From: Steromphala cineraria
Taxonomy: Eukaryota > Mollusca > Gastropoda > Trochida > Trochidae
NCBI GenBank assembly: GCA_916613615.1
Contig: OU744732.1
Span: 33,131,950-33,195,949 of the forward strand
Length of the DNA stretch: 64,000 nucleotides
Reading direction: 5' to 3'
The number at the start of each line of letters is the position of its first letter. Positions within the stretch are counted from its first letter, which is position 1. The notes under the pieces were generated by a model that was not told where the DNA came from, searched no databases, and saw only the letters and a list, made by a program, of their open reading frames with translations. Positions 22,841-33,724 of this stretch are shown piece by piece. The position numbers and the translations under genes were made by a program.

Positions 22841-23850
22841 TACCACACCAACTTCTATCTGCCTTTAAAGAATTTCAGGAACAGATATGTTTACAGAGTT
22901 ACGTAAATTGTAATTAGATTTAGAGCACACATTCTGGGGAAGTAGATCTGAAATGTACTGCGGTACCAATCCATTTTGAATTTTATACATCAAATTTAAC
23001 TTTCTTTTTCTTCGTCGTTCTTATATGTTTCCCAACCAGTTTCAAAATATAGAAATGTTTGTGATGTTGACACATTCAACTTCTTCTGAAGATGCATCAT
23101 GTTTTTTCTCTCCTAACATGTTGATACAACCAACAAATAAAAACTTGACTTGATTTTTGTTAATTTGACCAATAAACACTTTTAATTAGCCTTTCATTAG
23201 GACAGCGATATCATCGGCGGGTGTGACGTAATAAACAGACTATACAGAGTAACGCATCATTATTTTAACTGAAATATCGCCTTAATAATTGTTCAATTAC
23301 AATTGATGTCGATATCTTTTTTACACCAAATGGTTAGAAGTGTTCGTCAAATGATTTATCTAACTGAATGGAAAACATTTTCTGAAAATCGTTAATTATT
23401 GGGTTTTTTTTCTATGGTATTGTTACGATAGATAACGAGGCTGATTCTGTTTGTGAGGTCACAAAAAGGGGGCGTGACCAGCCATGTATTCCCTGGTTTG
23501 TGGCCAGATAGGTCTAAGCAGCCCATCAAAAGGGACTTTTAAAAACGGCTTTCATTACCAAACTGAATATATTTGATTAGTGACCTTACACGCACTATAC
23601 AATATTGTACATGTAATCACAACTTTCATATATGCCGAAAAATAGTGAAATATGTTTGTGGTTATGTGAACTGTAACACAATTTCGCATCGAAAGGGTAA
23701 GTGTTATACCTCTGTGGGGAGGGAAAGGCACAAAAAAACCAGAAAGTGTAAAACGTTAAAGCTTTGTACACTAACTTATCAACACATCTTTGATTGTCCT
23801 GAGGCCATCTGTTATATATAGCATATAAGGCATGATCAATTGATAACGTA
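22841..23850. other. Intergenic, no gene seen
   Basis: AT-rich with no recognisable exon or RNA. A G-rich patch near 23465 (GGGGGCGTGACC) stands out but has no partner in the window. Confidence 0.45.
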
Positions 23851-23856
23851 GTACCA

Positions 23857-24016
23857 CCATGTATCAAGACAGTATAACAAACAAGGGGACACAACCATCG
23901 TGTTGTCCTCGTTAGGCTCCTCTTGTCTATCAATTGAAATGTTGAACCCCATGTGGTCGTCCGTGACAAAGGCATGTGGTCATTATGGTTTATTCTGGTC
24001 AACCCAACAGTAATGA
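23857..24016. repeat. 160-bp dispersed repeat, member 1
   Basis: CCATGTATCAAGACAGTATA begins a 160-bp block that recurs at 31866-32025 in the same orientation, with AAAGGCATGTGGTCATTATG and TTTATTCTGGTCAACCCAAC identical in both. The two are about 85% identical by eye. Short minus-strand ORFs over both blocks share words such as TRINHNDHMPLS, but each is broken differently; a decayed coding origin is possible. Confidence 0.8.
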
Positions 24017-24216
24017 TCAACCATTAATCGATTATATGTGTGGGCAGTGTTTTGATAATGTCATTTGGAATTACCTATTTGGCGCAAAATATGCTTTGAC
24101 TATTATTAACATTTTCATAGATGAATTATCCAAGATGTTATATTTTAAAGCTTTTCCTAAGCTTGCTATAGGCTTAGACTGCGAATACTTTCCAGTCACC
24201 CCCGATCATGTTTTAA

Positions 24217-24484
24217 AGGGGTGGGATAGCGCAGTGGTCAGCGCAGTTTCCGTCAGATCGAGAGGTGCGTAGTTCGAATCCCACAATGAGCTTGGAACTG
24301 TTCTACACGCAGCAAGGTTAAAGTGCAATGCTACACTGAATTTCAGCACAGTACCACCATGGTTCGCTAGCACTATCACAGCAATGCACAGCCACATTAG
24401 CGTCGTGGGTTTTTCCCTAGCAGTCATGATATAAGTGAAATTCTCTTGAAAGCGGCGTAACTCCAGTATCACCTCATCTCACCT
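24217..24484 (+). mobile_element. Second type of tRNA-derived SINE, plus strand
   Basis: GGGATAGCGCAGTGGTCAGC is a good box A, and GTTCGAATCCCAC is a good box B 40-50 nt further on. The element ends with CTCTTGAAAGCGGCGTAACT followed by CAGTATCACC. The head does not close into a cloverleaf. The body differs from the SINEs at 11532 and 62346, so a second family is present. No confident target duplication is visible. Confidence 0.75.
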
Positions 24485-24559
24485 TGCTGAATTTGAAATT
24501 TTAGCTATATGTACAAAACGTTAGACACTTTTTTCAGTCGTCTTTAGCCAGGGCTGTTA

Positions 24560-25060
24560 ATTTTTTTATTATCTTTCACCAATTGAAGATTTTGGGGAGA
24601 TTGAAATGACCTCCTGATGTCCGTCTGTGTGTGTCGGTGGTTCTTTCAGGAACATAACTCAGAAAGACATTTTATATATGGAACAATCATTGTGTGAAGA
24701 GGTGCAATTTTGGACTTTTTTACTTTCATTATAACCCAACTTAAACTGTTTCGGGAACAGAACTCAGAAGATATAAGGCCCATCTCATTGAAACTTGTAC
24801 ATAGAAATATCATATTATGAAGGAGTGGATTTTTTCGGTTTATAACTCCTTCCTACATCTATTTTCCAGACAAGAACCAAGGAAAAACTAAAAGGCCAAT
24901 CCCTTTGAAACTTCACTAACAATCATCATGCTATGTGGTACATCCTGGGGGTTTCACACACCTCTACAATTATTTAGCATTTTCCAATGATGCACAACTT
25001 TGACTTTTGTCTCCAAATTAAAACTGGCATGGGACCTGACTCAATGAAACTGTGTCCGTT
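24560..25060. repeat. Degenerate tandem repeat with GTCCGTCTGTGTG start
   Basis: After GTCCGTCTGTGTGTGTCGG (about 24620), the phrase GGAACATAACTCAGAA (24651) recurs as GGAACAGAACTCAGAA (about 24754), with a weaker third unit near 24870. It is reminiscent of the GTCCG-led tandem-core elements at 13473 and 33026 but too diverged to equate. Confidence 0.4.
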
Positions 25061-25069
25061 AAACGATCA

Positions 25070-26690
25070 ACATCTATGTTTATTCCTTTCAGTGATTTGC
25101 TTTTCTTGCTGACAATTTATTTGTAAAATACAAGTATATGAACCTCATTTAGATAATCAGGTTCCACGCTTATCTAATTAGGCGGAAGATATAGCATGAT
25201 AGCCGACACCGTCTCCTTGTTCCTGACTTTTTAAAATTTGCAGTTTCTTAAATGTTTCAAATTAACTGTCTCGATGTTCAAAGAACAGACAGACTTACTC
25301 GGCGACTCAGGGACACTTGACGTTAAATAGCCGGATTTTACTTGCTCATTGGCAGAACACCGAAGCTTGAAAGCTGGAAAGTATTCACTTTGCCTTTTTT
25401 TGCACTCTTGATACCTGAAATTTGCACTCGTTTTTGCACATATATTTTTATCGAAGTATTGAATCAATAATTGATAAACATATAAATACCACTTAGTCAT
25501 TAACGAAGTGTCCAGACGAAGTTTACATGCTTAAAACATCTTCTTTCTTTCCTCTCACTATGTCCTCCTTCCTTGTATTGTCCTGTAACGGTCTATTTAG
25601 TTGCTTGATAGTTAACTCCACGTGTTAAATAGCTAAAGTATTATGATAACAAGTGAAACCCTACTCGCCCTTCCAAACACAAACAGCAACAGTAGCTTTG
25701 AGTTTAAGGGAGTCAGCAATAATTACAATAGGTAATCCTGTACATCAGGATGTAATTATAACACAGTTTAAATGGTTTAACACCTTTACAAAAATATAAC
25801 TTCTAAAGAAATAACATCCCATGAAGTTTCGTAGGAGTGCGGATAAAACAGGTAAATGTAAACGTGTAAAGCCATTCATCCATCCAAGATCACAGTGAAG
25901 TACCATCTGAAAAAGCACAGGACAATCTGAATGGATATTTTGACTTTGAAAGAAGTAAATTATACCAGCATTTGATTTGTAATGATAAGGGAAAGAACCC
26001 TTTTAATATTGCCAACTGCCTTTAAAAACCTTGCGATTAGAATTTATTCCTATAAGATAGATGAATGGATAACACTAATGTCACGCAATCCTGCACATGT
26101 TATATACAAAGCGTCTGTCCGGCAATCTAAAAACATTCAAACTTAACCTGTCTGTTTAAATGATGGATGTTTTAGTTTGTGGAATCCACTGCAAGGATCA
26201 GGTATCAATATGTTTCATAATAACCAGAGACAATTTTACAAAGTTCATAGAAACATTTTGCATGTACACCAACTTGTTGATAGATTCTACTCTCGCATAG
26301 TCAAAGTTTCCGATCTATTGAGGAATACGTTTCTGTGATTCTGTATATTACCTACATGTCTATTAGAAATAGTATTATCTATGATACATTAACACGTATC
26401 ACTGGTCAGTTTTGTTTATAAGGATAATTACTGCAGAGTTCGAATTGCCAGAGATTAATAAACAAAACATTCCTAATTAACCTGATTTCTTTACCATGGA
26501 ACAAGCAATTGATAAGAAGTTATTAAAAGCTATGTATAAGCAATCAATCATCTTCAACTTACCAGTTTCGTGTTAATTCACGCCATACTCGAATTAATCT
26601 AGTACAATTATGTATGGTAGATGAAGAGCTATTGATAGAAGTCATATTTTCCGTAACCAATCTCTTTAAAATACAAGACAATTATATAGA
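25070..26690. other. Intergenic, no gene seen
   Basis: AT-rich. An 89-codon minus ORF at 25231-25500 has cysteines but no recognised fold and no splice context. Confidence 0.45.
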
Positions 26691-26723
26691 TGACAAGTTC
26701 TCTACTTTTTTCATACGATTTTT

Positions 26724-26815
26724 CTGGACTAGTTCTGATGGAAGAAGGGTCTAGAAGTAGCCCAAAACGTCGTGGGAGGTTAATAAAGAAGTTATCATCC
26801 ATATCATTGTATAAA
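26724..26815 (+). repeat. Fragment of a repeat family with a hammerhead-like CTGATG...AAAACGTCG segment
   Basis: CTGATGGAAGAAGGGTCTAG, a self-complementary stretch (GGGTCTA-GAAG-TAGCCC), then CAAAACGTCG, are followed by AAAGAAGTTATCATCCATAT. The last phrase recurs at 60818-60834 and a relative lies at 42160-42294. The order CTGATG, stem-loop, (G)AAAC resembles the hammerhead ribozymes of Penelope-like elements and retrozymes, but the core here departs from consensus (CTGATGG, AAAAC). Confidence 0.45.
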
Positions 26816-26942
26816 CTCCATTAACTTCTTAATGCCGTTGAAGAATTATAATATTTTAAAAGAAAAACAATACAATTCAAACAAAGCAAATATATTCTCA
26901 TATCGACACGAGAATAAAGATTATAGTATGTTGAATAGCTAG

Positions 26943-27070
26943 AATATTGCCGACAACACGTTAAACTAAGTCACTCACTCACTGAAATGGCCTACGTGAT
27001 CTAAAGGTAAGCTCCATGTTTGGGTCTGAAACCTACTGGTCACTGGTTCGAATCCGTGTTTCGACATATC
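26943..27070 (+). repeat. SINE 3' tail followed by a degenerate tRNA-like head
   Basis: AATATTGCCGACAACACGTT then AAACTAAGTCACTCACTCAC is a mollusc-type SINE tail. Directly after it, GGCCTACGTGATCTAAAGGT and CTGGTTCGAATCC look like decayed A and B boxes of another tRNA-like head, suggesting two abutting SINE fragments. Confidence 0.5.
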
Positions 27071-27079
27071 TTAATGTCT

Positions 27080-28510
27080 CGCTTTGGAAAATTGCACATT
27101 GAGTGAATGTGTTTTATTTGCAAAACAAACTTTAAAGTTAAAAATATATTTGTGAAATCAAAGAATTCATCGTGATCATGTATCTATCAGGTCTTCATGG
27201 TAATACCGGGTTACAGCTGGTTAGCCTGATGAACACCTCAAAGACGCTTGTGTGTAAGGTAACCTTAATTAAGGTCAAACGAAAAGTTAAGATTCTTTGC
27301 TCCACGGTCAGTGAAATCCAATGCCTTTCAGAGAAGAGTGCCATCAGTTACAAGCCATGATGCATGTGTTTCAGAGAAGAATGCCATGCATGCTTGTTAT
27401 GTTCAAGGTTAAAGAGCAAACTGAGAACACAGATTGCTTCTCACATGTGTCAATTGTTTCCCCCCGAAAAGCCGGTATGTATCTAAAGATTAACATTTTA
27501 CTAATAAAATAGTTTTGGTTGTAATATTTCCTTTGCGATGTTTGCAATTTATGGTATCTGTACCAACCATTATCCTTCCTCCTTTCATCTATAGCCAATT
27601 ATAGTAGAACAACATCAATTTGATTCCATTTTTTTACTATAATTTTAGAACTAGATCACTTGTGAATATTCAGAATAATTGTTTCTGTGGAGAACAAAAA
27701 GAACTTGATTCATTGATGCAGTCGACATGTTTCCAAGACAATCAACAATAGCACATACAAAATCCACACTGTTAATTCCTCACAGTAGCTACTCGCGATC
27801 GTGTAGGTAAATCTGCAAAAGTAACTCGCGCATATCAATTGCCTAGTGCCTAGAGAACCATGACGAAGGGCGGGAGAAATGTTGAAAAGTGTGTACATGA
27901 TAAACCGAACCTTTGTTGTAAATATTCATAATGATAAACTTGTAATAAATGCATGATAGCACATAGCTAATGAGTGATATTTCATAAATCTGTCTAGATA
28001 TTGCGTTCCTTTGTTAGGTTTTAAATCAAACTTAACCTCACAATCATTGAGAGCAACACATATTCAGATTATGTACAAATACGTGTTTGCTTCATCTAGC
28101 TTGCCCTGACGTCTTTAATGCCCTTTCTGTATAATCAGCCAACTAAATTGAACTGGATTATTTACATTAACAATGTAGAGGCGTGACTCTGTAGGTAACT
28201 GCAACATATAACATAATCATGCTTGATTGGTCAATCTTCATGTTCATGACAGTTGAATTAACGCCTGACACCTTTCATAAACAACAACTTTCCGTTTTTA
28301 CAATTCAGAAAAAATAGCTTTGAATAGAAGATTTCACAATGCTTTTGACCTTTTCTACATCGTTATACAAGAAAGCCTACATTAATAACCTGTTCCCCAA
28401 CCTGATTATTTTTGGCATACACATAACATATTTACATTTAAGAGATTCCTTTTGGTTTAAGATGCTCAAAAATGAATGGCTACTTATATTTCTTCTTAAT
28501 GAAACATTTA
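27080..28510. other. Intergenic, no gene seen
   Basis: No supported exon or RNA. ORFs of about 60-75 codons on either strand are unremarkable. Confidence 0.45.
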
Positions 28511-28514
28511 TTTA

Positions 28515-28620
28515 AGATAACAATAATAATGGGTAGCTTTTATATAAAAGCGCCAAATCTCCATCCATGGACTCAAAGCCCTCTATACTCCATACCTAGT
28601 CCAACCTGTGCTGACATATA
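28515..28620 (-). repeat. SINE 3'-end fragment, minus strand
   Basis: On the minus strand: GGGCTTTGAGTCCATGGATG, then TTTGGCGCTTTTATATAAAA and an ATTATTATT tail. This parallels the 3' part of the SINE at 11532 (GGCGCTTTGAGCATG ... GGTATAAGAAAGC, ATT repeat). Head and middle are not recognisable. Confidence 0.5.
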
Positions 28621-28840
28621 GTCGCCCAAATTACGGGACTCTGTGACCCCTAATGAGGGAATGGGGCAATATCCCTAAACTATTGGCAACTTCCCCAAAA
28701 AACGAATAACTGTAGAAGGTATTTAACCAGTTTATGGACACATTTGGCAACACAGATAGTTTAATGTCGACTTGTTCACTCCTTTATCAAGCTAGTTTGT
28801 CATGTAAAGTCTTTAAACCAAATTAGAAAATGATAGATTT

Positions 28841-29196
28841 AGTTATTGTGAGATCAAATCATATAAATTGTAGAAAATAGCATCAGCTGCAGAACCAATG
28901 GCGCTGTTTTTTTTAACAAAACAGATGTTTTTATAATGGTGATTAGTTCCTCATGTCAGATTGTTTAAAAGCCTCTTAAGACGCTACTTACATATAAAGA
29001 ACATATGTTTATTATTTTTTAGTTATTGTGAGACCAAATCATATAAATTGTAGTAAATATCATCAGCTGCAGAACCAGTGGCGCTGTTTTTTTAAATAAA
29101 ACTGATTTTTTTATAATGGTGATTAGTACCTCATGTCAGATTGTTTAAAATCCTCTTTAGACGCTACTTACATATAAAGAACATATGTTTATTATT
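28841..29196. repeat. Two-unit tandem duplication, period 180 bp
   Basis: Unit 1 (28841-29020) and unit 2 (29021-29196) both start AGTTATTGTGAGA and end ACATATGTTTATTATT. Identity is above 90% by eye, with small changes in the T-run and a few substitutions. Confidence 0.95.
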
Positions 29197-29199
29197 GAA

Positions 29200-31860
29200 G
29201 TTTTTAAGTTCATACATTTTATCGAATACAAATAACTTCAAAGTAGTCATTATGTTTACAGCCATTTCAGGATATGTTATAGATGTTAAGCAAATGGTTT
29301 CTCCTTAATAAATGTACATGTTCTACATATGCACATAGAATATATTCAGATTGTTACAACGATTGACGTTTTGATTAATGATGATGGAAGTTGCTTCTGA
29401 AAGGCTCATCATATTATCATTTACCAAGAAAGCGTTGTTGTTTAAAAAACTTTTATATTTTCATATTTGACAAAAACAGTTCTAAAACCTACGAAAATAG
29501 CACTCATTCCAAAATGCTAATGCTATGTTTTTTACTTTGGTTTACAATCTAACAGATGATTGTGTGTTTTACAACATGATTTATCTGACAGCATTTTGAT
29601 TCTTCCCAAAACACTAAATTACTTTGCTTAAAATCCATTTGCATAGAATTAGCGTGTCGTATCAAATGTCAAGTGTTAAAATGTAGCTGATCATTTTGAG
29701 ATTTTTTTTCTGTTAAATATGCATTCTGAAACCCAAAACAACTGCTCCGAGGATGCAATACCTTTCGAACCATCTGAGTACTTATCAACACATAATGTAT
29801 TTTATATGATTGATCATTCCTTGTAAAACAGCGTTATACCTTCCTATAATCATTAATCAAGTGTCAATACACATTCAGTTTTATAATCTAAAGAAAGTAA
29901 TTTTACTGCCGTTAATCATTATACATGTATCGTTTTAAGGTCAACAAGAAAATTATCGTTCTGTCAATTCATCAAAAATATCAAACAATAAATCCAATAA
30001 ATAAGGTTTCGAGTACATGCAGTTCTGTGTATAACAGGAAGTAACATTAATTATTCCCTTTGTTATAAACAGCTTTGTGCTTTTTGTATATCCATCGTAT
30101 AATCAACAAGATAATTTGCAAAAGCAATGTTCACCTAATATGACATGATCAGGTCACATCATTCCAGAGTTATTTTTTAAATGTCACCCGGTAATTAACA
30201 ATTACACCCCAGGCATGTTTAGAATAGAAATAAGGTGAACTACCTTGCTAAGAAAATGTCAATGTTCCCTCATCAATGATGCATTATCGAAAAGATACAG
30301 AAATAGGGTAATAATTATACATGAAATAATGACACGGAGCTATAACTGGTATCTCAGTGTTTTTTTTCTATTTGGAATAATAAGGTTTTCATATTAAATG
30401 ATAACCCTTTGACAGAAAAATGTTGTACTACATAACGTATGTGGTTGGAATGTGAACAACATTACATGTGAAGCGAATTATTAATGAATGACTGCTATGA
30501 CATCAGTGAATATTTCAATAATTAAATTTTAGTAGAATTTTCTTATTATGAAATGGACATAATTGTCTTTTCAAATTTAATAAAAGCAATCTCTTTAGAG
30601 AATCATTTAAAAAAGAAACAAAGGAAATTGAAAAACGAGCTTCTTCTCGATGACGAAGCAAATTTTAACTTACTTTTACTTAATATGTTGAATCATTTTG
30701 TGTAAGAATTCAATTTCCTTAAGTGAAATTTAAAATTTTACAAAACGACATCCTATAAGACATGTGAACCTATTATTTAGCACTAAAATTTGGAATAATA
30801 ATACTTTGGCACTCGTGACTTTTTATTTTTGATATAATTGCCAGTCATTTGAATACATCTAATGCGGTTTAGTTCATTCAAAATTTAATTCCATTCATAA
30901 AAAAGGATGTTTTCAAGTTATACGTGTTAGAACAATCTCTTCCAATATACCCATTGCTACTATAGCTATTAACATTATTGACAAAGATAACCGGAAGTGT
31001 ACAGACAGGAAAACAATGGTCTCCACTTCTTGTTCATGATGAACGATTTTAAGGATTTTAAATAAAAACGTCTGTCCAAATCACTTTAATGATCATCAAT
31101 ATGTCATTTTATGTTGGACACGTTGGCAAATGTCTACATGCGATAGGCTTCTAAATGAATCGATGTCACAAGTGTCAATAGTGTGAATGCTGATGCCTTT
31201 TACAACTTTATCACTACTAATGAACTCGGACCATCTGTAAATCAGTTTGATAGATTTAGGTTATGTGTCCTGATATATTTAGAAAAATGTGTCACGCACT
31301 GAAGATGTCTCAGATATTCTTTTTAAATTTTTCTTTCGTGAAACGTCAAAGCAGTTTGAATGAAGCCATTGTTTTGCTTTCAATGTTTTTAGATCATTTT
31401 TATATATATGTAGCAGATTACTTTGCATTTTATTTTTCCTAGACAATCATTTCTAAACAGTATTTTAAACACTTAAAGCAATACATTACAGAGCATTACC
31501 TTCAAAGGCGTTCATTTTATTTGATGTTTTATGTTATAAAAAAGCATGAAACACTCAATAATTGGAGGAAAGTGCATGTTAATATCCCAATGTAATCTTA
31601 AATGGGAAAAGAATTTTATATGATTAAATTATATATTTAATACTGCACACGTCATGTACATGTATTCCTGATATTAACATCAATACTAGAGTTGTATCTT
31701 TTGATCTATAAATGTACAGAAACAACCAGATTCGGAAAAGTTTCTACACCGAGTCTTATGATAGAAGAGTGTAGTGGTTATCATCATAGTTTTTGTTGTT
31801 GTGTCAAGTTATAGAGTTGACAAGCTCTTTCTCTTTTCCTGGTGCAATGTAACAATAAAG
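29200..31860. other. Intergenic; one old repeat block near 30180
   Basis: No gene found. Positions 30178-30300 (AAATGTCACCCGGTAATTAA ... GAACTACCTTGCTAAGAAAA ... CAATGATGC) resemble 35458-35576 in the same orientation, with gaps; the match fades on both sides. This may be a remnant of an older duplication bordering copy B. Confidence 0.5.
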
Positions 31861-31865
31861 TTACT

Positions 31866-32025
31866 CCATGTATCAAGACAGAATAACCAAAAAGGGGACA
31901 CCACAATCTTGTTGTCCTCGTTAGGTTCATCCTGTTCCTCAAGTGAAATGTTAAACCCCATGTGGTCGTCTTTGACAAAGGCATGTGGTCATTATGGTTT
32001 ATTCTGGTCAACCCAACACTAATGA
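31866..32025. repeat. 160-bp dispersed repeat, member 2
   Basis: Same block as 23857-24016, starting CCATGTATCAAGACAGAATA and ending CAACCCAACACTAATGA. Confidence 0.8.
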
Positions 32026-32029
32026 CTTC

Positions 32030-33020
32030 AGTATCATTAGCTGTGGACAGTTCATCGCATGGTCAGTATATGTGGTATCATAATGTCACATTCACAACCT
32101 ACAGTACAATGTAAAAAAGGGAAATTTATTCCGTGACTATTTTGAACAAATTTCATAGATAAATACAAGGGCGTGTTTTTAAACATTACTAGTCTGAACC
32201 CTTGTCGTAGTAAAACAATATTTCCTATTCCATATTTCATCAGAAAAACCTATACATAAACATACCTTAGAATTTTAAACTCCTGTTTTTGAGCGTGTGC
32301 TTGAATTTGCTGGATTTCAACGCTGATATGCAACAACTCGTTAGTCATTTGTCTCAGTCAAAGTACTTAAGTCCTTTTGTTTGTTTCATAACAAGGTTGG
32401 GCAACATTTCAACATCTCATTTTGGTGTAAAATTGCAAGAGGCTTTTAAATGCTAATTCAAACCGATAAACCATTACACAGAGAATTATCTTAGGAGAGC
32501 CACCAGTTTAAAACAATGAATTTTAAAAGGTTTATGGGTCAAATTCAACACTTGACTCCTTAATTATTGTTACTACAAAGCTTTTTTACTTTTCAAATTA
32601 GCGGATCATTTTGAACCAGCTATCATTACAATACAGTAAAAGAATAATGATGTAATTATTAAACAGTTTAAATTTTCATAAATGTAAACGAAAGAAGAAC
32701 TTCAATAGAAAAGGGCCTCATGGAGTTACTGACTAGATAAAGAATAAACAGGAGCATGGAATTACCTGCACAAGCCCTGAAACACATCACTGCTCAACAT
32801 GAATGAATATTATGGCTTAATACAAGTAATGGATGTCTATTCAAAAAAGATGAATGGTGGCAGCATATTGATTAAATTGGATTAAATGAAAGGAACATGC
32901 TAACTGTTTACGATAACCAATACACTGTTTAGTGATTGAAAAGTTTAAAACTTCTACAAAAGATAAGTGGAAAACTTGCAAGGAATGCAATTTTGCACAA
33001 TTAAGATAACATCTGTCAGA
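32030..33020. other. Intergenic, no gene seen
   Basis: AT-rich with no recognised exon, RNA or repeat. Confidence 0.45.
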
Positions 33021-33025
33021 CATCT

Positions 33026-33722
33026 AAAAAATAGAGTCATTGGCTCTGTAGCTCATCAGGCTTTATATAAAATTTGCTTTAAGGTGATGTAGTGGGGTCC
33101 ACAGGGTCACCAAATGTACAATTTAGAATCATCATTATCTAACTTAGGGGTCTGTATTCAAGGCTTCAGCTTTCTAGGCCTTAAGCTTCTTGAGAAAGAT
33201 GAAAATAGGTTTTAAGGGTGTGTTCCTTATTAGAGGCCAAAGGGTCACCAAAGTTGTGAATTATATTCCTCACTAGTCAAGGAGTATGTACACAGAATTT
33301 CAGCTTTCTAGGCCTTGCGCTTCTTGAGAAAATGATTGAAATAGGTTTTAAGGGCGTGGCCCCTCTGGCTCTTATTAGAGGCCACAGGGCCACCTAAGCT
33401 ACAATTTATAATCCTTATTAGTCAAGGAGTCTGTACACAAAGTTTTAGCTCTCTAGGCCTTATGGTTCTGGAGAGGAAGATGAAAATAGGTTTTAAGGAT
33501 GTGGCCCTGTGGCCCTTATTAGGGGTCACAGGGCCACCAAAGCTACAATTTATAATCCTCACTAGCCAAGGAGTCTGTAAACAAAGTTTCAGCTTTCTAG
33601 GTCTTATGGTTCTTGAGAAGAAGTCGAAATTCCACAAAGTTTATGGAAGGACGGACGGGTGGACGGACGAATGGACGGACGTACGCAGGACACCATGCCA
33701 TGCCATAAGCCCATCGGGCCTT
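33026..33722 (-). mobile_element. Hairpin-ended interspersed element with ~140-bp tandem core (copy 2)
   Basis: Reverse-oriented relative of 13473-14343. Its plus-strand left end AAAATAGAGTCATTGGCTCT then GTAGCTCATCAGG is the complement of copy 1's right end. Its right end CCATGCCATGCCATAAGCCC then ATCGGGCCTTA is the complement of copy 1's left end. Between them are about four units of ~140 bp, with GAAAATAGGTTTTAAGG or a variant near 33200, 33343 and 33482, plus GGACGGACG repeats at 33651-33682. Non-coding. Confidence 0.85.
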
Positions 33723-33724
33723 AC

